DNA of 44,125 bases from positions 1 to 44,125 of the forward strand of contig JACPXL010000057.1 of the NCBI GenBank assembly GCA_016196555.1, written 5' to 3'. Below are positions 14,668-22,399 of this stretch, piece after piece (within the stretch, counting starts at the first letter, position 1; every line of letters begins with the position of its first letter). Made by a program: the position numbers and the translations under genes. Below the pieces are notes generated by a model. That model was not told the DNA's origin, searched no databases, and saw nothing but the letters and a program-made list of their open reading frames with translations. Source of the stretch: Candidatus Omnitrophota bacterium. GTDB taxonomy: Bacteria; Omnitrophota; Omnitrophia; Omnitrophales; Aquincolibacteriaceae.

Positions 14668-16229
14668 AAGCAAAGTCCTTAATGATTCTAGGAACGGCTT
14701 CTCACGTTGGAAAATCGGTTGTTGCTGCCGGACTGTGCCGTCTTCTTTCCGATGCCGGTTATAAGGTGGCGCCTTTTAAAGCCCAGAACATGTCGAATAA
14801 TTCTTTTGTCACACGTGAAGGCGGGGAAATGGGGCGGGCCCAGGTGGTTCAGGCTGAATGTGCGCGCGTGGAACCGCATGTCGATATGAATCCCATTTTG
14901 CTCAAACCATCTTCGGATAACGGTTCCCAGGTGATTGTTCACGGAAAATCCGTTGGCCATATGAGTGCAAAGGATTATTACAATGCCAAAGAAAAAATTT
15001 CCTCCGCGGTTCGAGAATCTTATGAACGATTAGCCTCGCAATACGAAATTCTTGTGATCGAAGGGGCGGGGTCGTGCGCGGAAATTAATCTCAAAGAAAA
15101 CGATATTGTGAATCTGAAAATGGCGGAATGGGCGGACGCGCGTTGTGTTTTGGTGGGGGATATAGACGCCGGCGGTATTTTTGCTTCGATGATCGGCACG
15201 CTGGATTTGCTGACGGAAAGCGAAAGGGCGCGTATCGACGGCCTCATCATTAATAAATTCCGCGGCGACCGGTCGCTTTTTGATCAGGGAATGGATTTTA
15301 TCGAAACAAAAACGGGAAAGAAAATCTTGGGCATGATTCCTCATGATCGCGAGCTTTGGATTGATGCGGAAGATGGAGTCGCTGCGGAAAGACAAAAATC
15401 CGAATCGAAAAAGACGGACGATATTTTGGATATTGCGATTATTTTGCTGCCGCGCATGTCGAATTTCACGGACTTCGAAATTCTTCGCCGCGAGCCGGGC
15501 ATTCATTTGCGTTATGTCCGTCATGCCGGTGAGATGGGGAATCCGGACCTTTTGATTTTGCCGGGAACAAAATCCACTCTGGGCGATTTGGAATATCTTC
15601 TCAGTTCTGGTTTTCAGGGAAAAATCAAAGCGTATTTTGAAAACGGCGGGAGAATATTGGGTGTTTGCGGCGGTTTGCAAATGCTGGGAGAAAAAATAAT
15701 CGATCTCCATGGTGTTGAATCACAAAAACCTGAAATGGCAGGACTTGGAATCTTTAAAATGACGACGGAGTTTTTTTCTGAAAAAGTGCTGCGTCGTCTC
15801 ACTCAACCGGTCAATCAAGTTTTATTTGGTTCCCGCATCGAAGGTGAAATTGAAGGCTACGAAATCCATATGGGGAAGAGCGAGATTGCTTCGCTCCATC
15901 AGTCGAATGCTGGGGCTCGCAATGACATGCCATTGCGAGGAGGCGAAGCCGACGAAGCAATCCCGCATTTATTCTTTGTCGACGCTTCGGGCCGTGCTGC
16001 CGGAACTTATATTCATGGTTTGTTCGATCGGGCTCCTTTTCGGCACTCTTTTTTGGCAGCACTCAGAAAATCTTGCGGCAAAGAAGGCGCTGCCGGTGGG
16101 CTGTCCTTTTCTGCGCAGGATTTCAAAGAAATTCACTATAACCGTTTGGCGCGGCTTCTCGCCGAAAATCTCGATTTGCTCTTTGTTCAAGAATGTCTGC
16201 GATTATCCTTGCCTTTGTCCTTGATTTAA
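14664..16229 (+). CDS. cobQ: Cobyric acid synthase CobQ
   Basis: CobQ (521 residues) amidates the b, d, e and g side chains of adenosylcobyrinic acid a,c-diamide. The N-terminal domain has MILGTASHVGKSVVAAGLCR, PFKAQNMSNNSFVT and VIEGAGSCAEINL. The amidotransferase domain has ILGVCGGLQMLGE with nucleophile Cys335, GYEIHMG, and the histidine in GTYIHGLFD. About 29 residues between these last two blocks (406-434) come from a family I palindromic repeat at 15881-15965, placed in a variable loop. A GGAGGG Shine-Dalgarno sequence lies eight bases before the ATG. The gene overlaps cbiB by 37 bases. Confidence 0.94.
   Translation: MKAKSLMILGTASHVGKSVVAAGLCRLLSDAGYKVAPFKAQNMSNNSFVTREGGEMGRAQVVQAECARVEPHVDMNPILLKPSSDNGSQVIVHGKSVGHMSAKDYYNAKEKISSAVRESYERLASQYEILVIEGAGSCAEINLKENDIVNLKMAEWADARCVLVGDIDAGGIFASMIGTLDLLTESERARIDGLIINKFRGDRSLFDQGMDFIETKTGKKILGMIPHDRELWIDAEDGVAAERQKSESKKTDDILDIAIILLPRMSNFTDFEILRREPGIHLRYVRHAGEMGNPDLLILPGTKSTLGDLEYLLSSGFQGKIKAYFENGGRILGVCGGLQMLGEKIIDLHGVESQKPEMAGLGIFKMTTEFFSEKVLRRLTQPVNQVLFGSRIEGEIEGYEIHMGKSEIASLHQSNAGARNDMPLRGGEADEAIPHLFFVDASGRAAGTYIHGLFDRAPFRHSFLAALRKSCGKEGAAGGLSFSAQDFKEIHYNRLARLLAENLDLLFVQECLRLSLPLSLI
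15881..15965. repeat. Palindromic element, family I, copy B, in frame inside cobQ
   Basis: An 85-base element with arms cgagattgcttcg (15881-15893) and cgaagcaatcccg (15953-15965), pairing 12 of 13, and an inner near-palindrome built on ctcgcaatgaca. It is the same element as 6012-6093 in cobB and is read in the same frame (SEIASL ... ADEAI), with three extra bases so that the host frame is kept. It lies in a loop of the CobQ amidotransferase domain. Confidence 0.85.
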
Positions 16230-17149
16230 TTCTCGGGGACCCCGTTTATCCCTATCACCCTGTCCGGCTGATGGGGAAAGCCATCGAAAGGCTGGAGAAT
16301 TTTCTCCGCTCCACCGTCCGCAATCTCCGTCAAGGCGGCATGATTCTGGCTTTTTTATTTCCTCTTTTTGTGCTCGTCCTGTCTTGGTGGTTTATTTATT
16401 GGCTGGGTCAAATTCATTTTCTTTTGGGATGGGCCGCGAGTATTTTCGGAATTTATTCTTCATTATCGATTCGTGACCTCCATCGTGAAGCGCTTCAAAT
16501 TTATAAAAACCTTTTAAAAAAAGATGTGGAGAGTGCCCGCCGGAATTTGGCGCGAATTGTGGGACGCGATACGCAGGAATTACCCGAAGCTGAAATTTTG
16601 CGCGGAACCGTCGAAGCCGTTTCGGAAAGTGTTCTGGACGGTATTGTGGCGCCATTATTTTTTGCTGCACTCGGGGGAGCGCCGCTCGCGCTTTGGTACA
16701 AAGCAGTCAATACATTAGATTCCATCATTGGCCATCAAAATGAAAAATATCGTGAGTTTGGATTTTTCGCCGCTAAACAAGATACATGGGCCAATCTTAT
16801 TCCGGCTTGGATTTCCTATTATGCCATCGCGTTGGGGGCGCTTTTTGTGAATGGCCGGTTTCGCGAAGCATTATTTGTCGGATGGAATGACGGTATGAGC
16901 GCTTCCTATGGGCCGAGCGCAATTCCACAGGCAACTTTTGCCGGAGCGTTCGGAGTGAAGCTTGGCGGCGTTAATTATTATCAAGGAGTGAAAATCGAAA
17001 AACCCTATTTGGGATTTGCGAAAAAAAATCTTCGTTTGGAAGATGTCACAAAAAGCCTCAAATTGATGCTTGCTGCGTCTTGGATTTCGTTGCTTTTTGC
17101 CCTTCTTTTGCGTTATGCTACCAGCCTATGTCTTCAGCCTATCTTTTAA
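16193..17149 (+). CDS. cbiB: Adenosylcobinamide-phosphate synthase CbiB
   Basis: CbiB (318 residues; CobD in Pseudomonas nomenclature) attaches aminopropanol or its phosphate to adenosylcobyric acid. The N-terminus shows the family signature LDLILGDPVYPYHPVRLMG, with ARIVGRDTQELPEAEILRGTVEAVSE.VLDGIVAPLFFA in the middle and NTLDSIIGHQNEKYREFG later. Several membrane helices are evident. It follows CobQ, its pathway predecessor, with a 37-base overlap. The ATG at 16193 gives a typical N-terminus. Confidence 0.94.
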   Translation: MSAIILAFVLDLILGDPVYPYHPVRLMGKAIERLENFLRSTVRNLRQGGMILAFLFPLFVLVLSWWFIYWLGQIHFLLGWAASIFGIYSSLSIRDLHREALQIYKNLLKKDVESARRNLARIVGRDTQELPEAEILRGTVEAVSESVLDGIVAPLFFAALGGAPLALWYKAVNTLDSIIGHQNEKYREFGFFAAKQDTWANLIPAWISYYAIALGALFVNGRFREALFVGWNDGMSASYGPSAIPQATFAGAFGVKLGGVNYYQGVKIEKPYLGFAKKNLRLEDVTKSLKLMLAASWISLLFALLLRYATSLCLQPIF

Positions 17150-17502
17150 TTGCTCACGGAAGCCGCGAAAAGGAAAGTAATCAGGCCTTTGAAAAATTTA
17201 CGGATGAACTTCGCCGCCGTTTTCCGGAGCGTGATGTCCAGCCGGCCTATTTGGAATTGGTCAAGCCTGATATTTCCGAAGCGATTGAGCTTTGTGTCAG
17301 CCGCGGGGCGGAAGAAATTTTTGTCATTCCTCTGATGCTTTTCCCGGGCCGGCACGTCAAAGAACATATTCCCCAGTTTGTTCAAGAAGCTAAAAAGAAA
17401 CATCCCCATATTGATTTTCATTATGCCGGGCCTTTGTCAGACCAGCCCTTAATGATTGAATTGGTGGATCAAAGTATTTCAAGAAAGGTCAAAACTCGAT
17501 GA
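17128..17502 (+). CDS. cbiX: Small sirohydrochlorin cobaltochelatase CbiX-like
   Basis: A 124-residue class II chelatase half-domain (CbiX-S type). It begins SSAYLLIAHGSREKESN with the metal-binding histidine and carries the second histidine motif in FPGRHVKEHIP. Such proteins insert cobalt into sirohydrochlorin at the entry of the anaerobic cobalamin pathway. SirB or a Ni-chelatase (CfbA) is the main alternative, but the gene lies in a cobalamin operon. An upstream ATG at 17080 is rejected because homology begins at 17128. It overlaps cbiB by 22 bases and the next gene by four bases. Confidence 0.88.
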   Translation: MSSAYLLIAHGSREKESNQAFEKFTDELRRRFPERDVQPAYLELVKPDISEAIELCVSRGAEEIFVIPLMLFPGRHVKEHIPQFVQEAKKKHPHIDFHYAGPLSDQPLMIELVDQSISRKVKTR

Positions 17503-17855
17503 GCGAATCCAGCCCAAAACCCGTGATGAGGCCTTACAAAAGACATATTTTGGTTTGTACGGGGCCGCGCTGTGCTCCGGAAAGCTCTCCGGCAGTTTAT
17601 CAACAGCTTAAAGACCGCCTTAAGGAATTGGGACTTCACGAAGGCCCAAATCGTATTCAGAGAAGCCAATGCCATTGTTTTGGAATCTGCAAGCAGGGAC
17701 CCCTGGCCGTGGTTTATCCGGAGGACGTCTGGTATCATGATTTGACCCCTGAAAAAATGGAACGGATCATTCAGGAGCATCTCATTGGGGGCCGTCCGGT
17801 CGAGGAGTATGTGTTTTACCGTCAAAGCCATCCCGCCCAAGCTGGGAGCTGCTAA
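17499..17855 (+). CDS. Thioredoxin-like 2Fe-2S ferredoxin
   Basis: A 118-residue protein with the thioredoxin-like [2Fe-2S] ferredoxin pattern: ILVCTGPRC at about 18-26, then SQCHCFGICKQGP around 57-69, with LPVVY-like strand LAVVYPEDVWY and a C-terminal helix. The cluster ligands are probably a subset of these cysteines. It starts within the cbiX stop (ATGA), so it is translationally coupled to the chelatase. A redox or metal-handling role next to CbiX is an inference from position. The last residues (AGSC) add another cysteine. Confidence 0.85.
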   Translation: MSESSPKPVMRPYKRHILVCTGPRCAPESSPAVYQQLKDRLKELGLHEGPNRIQRSQCHCFGICKQGPLAVVYPEDVWYHDLTPEKMERIIQEHLIGGRPVEEYVFYRQSHPAQAGSC

Positions 17856-17873
17856 TAAAGGCCATTTGCCGCC

Positions 17874-17901
17874 TTGACTCAGACCTTCCTATCTATATAA
17901 T
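17874..17901 (+). promoter_or_regulatory. Sigma70-type promoter
   Basis: TTGACT (17874-17879) and a perfect TATAAT (17896-17901) are separated by 16 bases in the 103-base gap after the cobalamin operon. Transcription should begin near 17908 and lead into the 17959 gene, which has its own GAGGAG Shine-Dalgarno sequence. Confidence 0.75.
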
Positions 17902-17958
17902 AAGCCGTTATTCATACAAACGGCTGCGTCTAAAATAGCCAAGCCTTGAGGAGAAATT

Positions 17959-18309
17959 ATGACCACCCCTAGTGAAAGTAATAATTCTGTCACCCCGCAG
18001 GATCCTGAAATTCAGGACGCCAAATTTTTTGCCGCAATCGGTTACATCAACGTTCTCTGTTTTGTTCCTCTTCTTCTTAAAAAAGGAAATAAATTTGCGC
18101 AGTTTCACGGCAAGCAGGCTCTCGTTCTATTCATTTTAGAAATTGCAGCGAGCATTTTGAAAGCAGTTCCGGCTCTCGGCGATCTTGTTTTTACGGTCGC
18201 TTTTGTGGTTTTTGGAATTCTCTCATTAGTCGGCGTGGTCAAAGTCCTGATGGGGGAATATTGGGAAATTCCGGTGGTCTACGAGATCGCCAATCGAATT
18301 ACCCTTTAA
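17959..18309 (+). CDS. Small membrane protein, DUF4870-like
   Basis: A 116-residue protein with a polar N-terminus and three hydrophobic helices. The arrangement DAKFFAAIGYINVLCFVPLLLKKGNKFAQFHGKQALVLF, in which a first helix is followed by a charged loop with FHGKQA, is characteristic of the DUF4870 family of small membrane proteins with unknown function. It has its own promoter (17874-17901) and a good Shine-Dalgarno sequence (GAGGAG) six bases before the ATG. Nothing in its context reveals a role. Confidence 0.72.
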   Translation: MTTPSESNNSVTPQDPEIQDAKFFAAIGYINVLCFVPLLLKKGNKFAQFHGKQALVLFILEIAASILKAVPALGDLVFTVAFVVFGILSLVGVVKVLMGEYWEIPVVYEIANRITL

Positions 18310-18354
18310 TACAGCTTCGCAGTAAAGAATCTTACCGTCAAAAGAAAGGCTCGC

Positions 18355-18370
18355 CACTTGAATTCAGGTG
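18355..18370. promoter_or_regulatory. 16-base palindrome upstream of coiled-coil gene
   Basis: CACTTGAATTCAGGTG is a 16-base inverted repeat, complete apart from one G-T pair, located 22 bases before the ATG at 18393. It could be an operator or a small RNA hairpin. No strong promoter was recognised in this gap of 83 bases. Confidence 0.35.
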
Positions 18371-18392
18371 AGAATTTACAGGTGTTTAGCGT

Positions 18393-20228
18393 ATGCTTCT
18401 TGGTCACAAGAAAACCCAGGGGGATGAAAAAAATTGGTCCATTATTTTAAATCCTCTCCGCAACGAACTCGATAAAAAACGCGTTTCACAAAAAATTTCC
18501 GAAGCTTTTTCCCTTTCTCAAGACGAAGCCTCCGATCTTGTTGCGAACACTCCAATCATCCTGCTCGATAATCTCACCAAGGATGATGCCGTCCGCGTAA
18601 AAAAATATTTTCAGCCAACCGGCGCCGAAATCATGCTGACCAATGACCTTTTTCTTAAACGCAAATGCTACCGGACTGTTTGGCCGGATACTCCCACGCT
18701 TTCCTTTTTGGAAGAATGGAAGGAAGTAAAGCCGGAGCATCATGAAGAAATGATGACGCAGGAGTTGGCTGTGGAAGAAGCTTTGCAGGAGATTCAATCC
18801 CTCGGTCCGAGCCTGATGAACAAACCAGCGGCTCCGGTAGAGAAAAAAGAACCTGCGCCTTCTTTCCCGCAAGGTGACCGGGATCAGTTGATGCGCGAAG
18901 CCGACCGTTGGAAAAGAGAATGCAATTCCTATCAGGCGGAAGCTACACGGTTGCGTCAGGAACTTGACCATGCGCGACGGGAATTGGAAAAAACTCAAAA
19001 AGAGCGGGTAGTGATGGAAAGAACCCACACTTCGCAAGATGATCTCGCGCACAGACGCGAAAAAGAATTACAAGATCTTCAGGCCCTGCTCAGCAATGCA
19101 GAAGAAAAATACGAAGGATTGAAAGAGGAATACCGCCAGACGCGTGTATTAATGAATGATAAATTGAATCAAGCGAACCGGCGCACTGAAGAAGAGACTG
19201 CGAAAAGCACTCAAATCCAACAGCAAGCAAAAGCGGTTGAAAAAGCAAAGCTAATTCTCGAAGAATCCGTTAAGCAGCTTTCTTTGCAAAATTCGGATGC
19301 GCTCAGCCGTGTCAATGCTTTCGATAAAACCCGCCAAGAGCTGGAAGAAACGCTTCGTCTGCAAAACGAAAAATATCAGACTTTGGAAAGGGAATATCAC
19401 GATGTCCATAGTCTTTTGGAAAGAAAATTATCGGGCTTGAGCAGCGAACTGGCTTCCGGCAAAGCGAAGATAGAAGAATTGGAAGAGAAAATACAAGGTT
19501 TTGAATCAGAACGGCGTTTGTTCGAAGTGCAAATGAAAGAACAGGAAGCGCAGGCGGATTCATGGCGGGAAAAATATGAAACACTGATGCGCGAAGCCGA
19601 GATTTTGAAAATATCAGTTCATGAAGAAAAGTCCCAGCGAGTTAAAATGGAAGAGCGCTTTAAGGATTTCGAGAAAAGCTTGAGTCTCATGAATAAAGAG
19701 CTCGATGAGCGAAGCCGTGAAGCCCGCCAGTGGGAATTACGGGCGCTTGATCTGGAAAAAGAACTCAGTGAAAGCCGGCATGCTTATGAAGAACAACTCC
19801 GGACCTTTGAAGGCAAGGTCAAGCTTCTTGAAACAAAAGACCGCGAACTGGAGTCTTTGCGCCGCCAGGTTCGTGAGATCAATCAACAAATTGAACAACG
19901 CGAAGCCGTACAAAAAAGAATGCATCTGATGAGCCAGCTGACGGAAAAAGAAGCCCAGCTTAAAAAACTTGTCGGTGATCAGGAAAAAATCGAATCTGAA
20001 ATCCGCAGCCGTGAAGAAAGTATGCGCACTATTTTGGCTGAACAAGAAGCTTTGGAAAAAGAAATTATTGAAGCCAAACAGACCGAGCGCCATTTAATGG
20101 AACAGATCAAAAAAGATAAAACTCCACGTTTTTCCGCCTTAGGCGGACCCGCTTCGAGTGGAAAAGTGGCGAATGGTAAGACGGACGCTGCCGTTTTTCA
20201 TTCTGCCAGTGATGGGGAAGTTGAATAA
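18393..20228 (+). CDS. Long coiled-coil protein with an L7/L12-like N-terminal domain
   Basis: A 611-residue cytoplasmic protein. Residues about 25-90 resemble the C-terminal domain of ribosomal protein L7/L12: ISEAFSLSQDEASDLVANTP then LTKDDAVRVKKYFQPTGAEIML follows the helix-loop-helix pattern EAKDLVE..P and EEAE.IK..LE.AGA of L7/L12. From about 150 to 570 the sequence is continuous heptad-rich coiled coil, dominated by E, K, Q, R and L, ending in a short polar glycine/serine tail. No membrane segment or signal is present. Function is unknown. An SMC-like structural or scaffold role is possible but unproven. The DUF151 gene follows after 6 bases. Confidence 0.7.
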   Translation: MLLGHKKTQGDEKNWSIILNPLRNELDKKRVSQKISEAFSLSQDEASDLVANTPIILLDNLTKDDAVRVKKYFQPTGAEIMLTNDLFLKRKCYRTVWPDTPTLSFLEEWKEVKPEHHEEMMTQELAVEEALQEIQSLGPSLMNKPAAPVEKKEPAPSFPQGDRDQLMREADRWKRECNSYQAEATRLRQELDHARRELEKTQKERVVMERTHTSQDDLAHRREKELQDLQALLSNAEEKYEGLKEEYRQTRVLMNDKLNQANRRTEEETAKSTQIQQQAKAVEKAKLILEESVKQLSLQNSDALSRVNAFDKTRQELEETLRLQNEKYQTLEREYHDVHSLLERKLSGLSSELASGKAKIEELEEKIQGFESERRLFEVQMKEQEAQADSWREKYETLMREAEILKISVHEEKSQRVKMEERFKDFEKSLSLMNKELDERSREARQWELRALDLEKELSESRHAYEEQLRTFEGKVKLLETKDRELESLRRQVREINQQIEQREAVQKRMHLMSQLTEKEAQLKKLVGDQEKIESEIRSREESMRTILAEQEALEKEIIEAKQTERHLMEQIKKDKTPRFSALGGPASSGKVANGKTDAAVFHSASDGEVE

Positions 20229-20234
20229 GGATTC

Positions 20235-20642
20235 ATGATCGAACTGGTTTTAAGCAAAATCAAGGTGGACGAGACCCGCAGCGAGCAGGTCATTATCTTC
20301 CGTGAAAAAGATGGAAGCCGCTACCTCCCCGTAGTCATCGGCATTGCCGAAGTCAATGCCATTAAACTCAAACTCAGCAGAATCAAACCGCCCCGTCCTC
20401 TTACCCACGATTTGCTGCTTGATGTCGTCCAAAGTCTTGGTGCCAAACTCGAGAAAATTGTGATTGATAAATTGCAGCATAATACGTTTTACGCCAAAAT
20501 TTACCTTAAGCGCCAAAACGGCGGAGGCGAAGTAACGATTGATGCCCGTCCGTCCGACAGTGTTGCGCTTGCCCTTCGTGCTGAAGTCCCGGTTTTTGTG
20601 GCCGAAGAAGTTATGGGTGCGGCCAGCGTGACCGAGTTTTAA
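20235..20642 (+). CDS. Bifunctional nuclease family (DUF151) protein
   Basis: A 135-residue protein of the BFN/DUF151 family, whose plant member has RNase and DNase activity. Typical blocks are LPVVIGIAEVNAIKLKL, RPLTHDLLLDVVQSLGA, and DARPSDSVALALRAEVPVFVAEEVM. It lacks the UVR domain that some relatives carry. It starts after a short AAGGA Shine-Dalgarno sequence and ends one base before trxB. The cellular substrate in bacteria is not established. Confidence 0.88.
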   Translation: MIELVLSKIKVDETRSEQVIIFREKDGSRYLPVVIGIAEVNAIKLKLSRIKPPRPLTHDLLLDVVQSLGAKLEKIVIDKLQHNTFYAKIYLKRQNGGGEVTIDARPSDSVALALRAEVPVFVAEEVMGAASVTEF

Positions 20643-20643
20643 A

Positions 20644-21561
20644 ATGAAAACTTTCGACGTCGTTATTATTGGCGGAGGAGGCGCCGGCCTTACCGCAGCG
20701 CTTTATACCTCGCGTGCCAAACTAAATACTCTCCTTTTAGAAAAACTTGTTCCAGGCGGCCAAATCGCCCTTACCGATCTTGTGGAGAATTATCCCGGAT
20801 TTCCGGAAGGCATCACCGGCGGTGAAATTTCCCAGCGCATGGAAAAACAAGCCAAGCGTTACGGAACACAAGTCGCTTACGAAGAAGTAAAAAGCCTGGT
20901 TAAAAATCCTTCCGGCACTTTTGAAATTAAAACAGCTTCTCAAACTTATGAAGCCCGCGCCTTGATTCTGGCGGCAGGGGCATCCTTCCGCACGCTTGGA
21001 GTTCAGCGTGAAAAGGAATTGACCGGCCGGGGAGTTTCTTATTGCGCGACTTGTGACGGCGCTTTCTTTAAGGAAAAAGATATTATTGTGGTGGGCGGAG
21101 GAGATTCCGCTATGCAGGAAGGGATTTTTCTCACACGCTTCGCCAAAAAAGTTTCTGTGATTCATCGCCGGGACAAATTGCGGGCCAGTCCGATTCTTCA
21201 GGAACGCGCCAAACAAAATACAAAAATTGATTTTGTCTGGGACACGGTGGTGGAAAAAATCCAGGGCGATAAAAAGGTCGAAGGCGTGACTTTGAAAAAT
21301 CTCAAAACCCAGCAGGTCCGCGATTTTAAAACAGACGGTGTTTTTGTTTTTGTCGGTCATGAGCCCAATACCGCATTTGTGAAAGGTTTTGTTGAGTTGG
21401 ATGATCACGGCTATGTCAAAACCGGCGAATCATTGACCACTTCCGTGCCGGGCGTTTTTGCGGCCGGTGAAATCCGCACCGGCGCTGTAAAGCAGCTTGT
21501 TTCCGCCTGCGGAGAAGGGTGCGAAGCCGCACTGGCCGCCCAGGCCTATTTGGAACATTGA
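20644..21561 (+). CDS. trxB: Thioredoxin reductase
   Basis: A 305-residue NADPH-dependent flavoprotein that reduces thioredoxin. The FAD motif GGGGAGLTAALYTSRA is at 10-25, the redox-active CATCDG has cysteines at 134 and 137, the NADPH motif is VVGGGDSAMQEG, and the C-terminal FAD block is PGVFAAGEIR (usually GDVR). It lies one base after the DUF151 gene and overlaps the next lipoprotein gene through TTGA. The pairing with a TlpA-like thioredoxin lipoprotein suggests a local disulfide-redox theme. Confidence 0.94.
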   Translation: MKTFDVVIIGGGGAGLTAALYTSRAKLNTLLLEKLVPGGQIALTDLVENYPGFPEGITGGEISQRMEKQAKRYGTQVAYEEVKSLVKNPSGTFEIKTASQTYEARALILAAGASFRTLGVQREKELTGRGVSYCATCDGAFFKEKDIIVVGGGDSAMQEGIFLTRFAKKVSVIHRRDKLRASPILQERAKQNTKIDFVWDTVVEKIQGDKKVEGVTLKNLKTQQVRDFKTDGVFVFVGHEPNTAFVKGFVELDDHGYVKTGESLTTSVPGVFAAGEIRTGAVKQLVSACGEGCEAALAAQAYLEH

Positions 21562-22049
21562 TTACCCGCTATTCTATTCTCCTCATAAGCCTTCTCGCTT
21601 TAATGGCTGGCTGCAGGCAGCAGATTCAATCTGCACCTGATTTTAAACTGCCCACGTTGGCTGACGCCTCTCAGGAAGTCACTCTCTCGGAAGTCTTAAA
21701 AGAGCATCCCGTTCTTCTTGTTTTTTGGGCCAGTTGGTGTCCTTCCTGTGTTGCAGAAATTCCCACACTGAATGAATGGAATGATAAATATCAAGCGCAG
21801 GGTTTGAAGATTTTCGGCGTCAACTTTCAGGAAACTCCCGAAACCATCCTGGAATTTTCCAAACAACTGCCTATCCGATATCCAATTTTGCTGGACCGGG
21901 ACGGTCATGTGGCGGAACAATTTGGATTGGAAGGACTGCCGGCGGCCGTTTTAGTGGCCCAAAATGGAAAAATCATTTACTTTAGTTTCTCTTTGCCGCA
22001 CAATATGCCCGAATTGCTCCATCAAGGCAGTTTAGAGAAAACAATTTAA
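21558..22049 (+). CDS. TlpA-like thioredoxin-fold lipoprotein
   Basis: A 163-residue protein read from a TTG start that overlaps the trxB stop (TTGA). It has a lipoprotein signal peptide ending LALMAGC (Cys19), then a thioredoxin-like AhpC/TlpA fold with FWASWCPSC (Cys61 and Cys64) and a cis-proline region GLPAAVLV. It should act in the periplasm as a thiol reductant, for example in cytochrome or envelope-protein maturation. A longer start at 21519 would bury the signal inside trxB coding sequence and is less likely. No ccd or dsb partner is nearby. Confidence 0.85.
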   Translation: MITRYSILLISLLALMAGCRQQIQSAPDFKLPTLADASQEVTLSEVLKEHPVLLVFWASWCPSCVAEIPTLNEWNDKYQAQGLKIFGVNFQETPETILEFSKQLPIRYPILLDRDGHVAEQFGLEGLPAAVLVAQNGKIIYFSFSLPHNMPELLHQGSLEKTI

Positions 22050-22075
22050 TGGCTCATCCCAAAGGAGGCTTTTGA

Positions 22076-22369
22076 ATGGAAGCCAATCACAACTTTGATC
22101 CCATGATGAAACAGTTGATTCAGCTCTTGACCAGAATTTTGTCCCATCATTTTCCCCAGGAAAAGTTTTCAGACTTTAGTTCTCATAAAGACAAGAGCAT
22201 AAATTTTAATCTTTATTTTCTCAATGTGGCGCCCCTTCCGGAAGATCTCGAAGATTGGGAAGATTTTGAGGAAGATGAAAGCGCTGGTTTGGATGCGGAA
22301 GCCGATACGATGGGCCGATTGAATTATGCAGATTTGGAGTTTTTGCGCCGGCACGGAATCCGGTTTTAA
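22076..22369 (+). CDS. Small acidic hypothetical protein
   Basis: A 97-residue protein not recognised as any family. The N-terminal third is a predicted helix with hydrophobic periodicity (MMKQLIQLLTRILSHHF). The middle is strongly acidic (EDLEDWEDFEEDE), and the end LNYADLEFLRRHGIRF is compact and mixed. A consensus AAAGGAGG Shine-Dalgarno sequence precedes the ATG, so it is probably translated well. It lies between a thioredoxin lipoprotein and a DUF547 protein with short gaps. No signal peptide. Confidence 0.65.
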   Translation: MEANHNFDPMMKQLIQLLTRILSHHFPQEKFSDFSSHKDKSINFNLYFLNVAPLPEDLEDWEDFEEDESAGLDAEADTMGRLNYADLEFLRRHGIRF

Positions 22370-22399
22370 CCCGCCTCATTTATCGAATTATCCTTTCTT

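Noticed and set aside
15030-15710. 226-codon minus-strand frame opposite cobQ
   Set aside because: cobQ is well supported by catalytic motifs on the plus strand, and the antisense frame has no motif.
20737-21408. 223-codon minus-strand frame opposite trxB
   Set aside because: It is fully contained within an unambiguous thioredoxin reductase gene and shows no recognisable domain.
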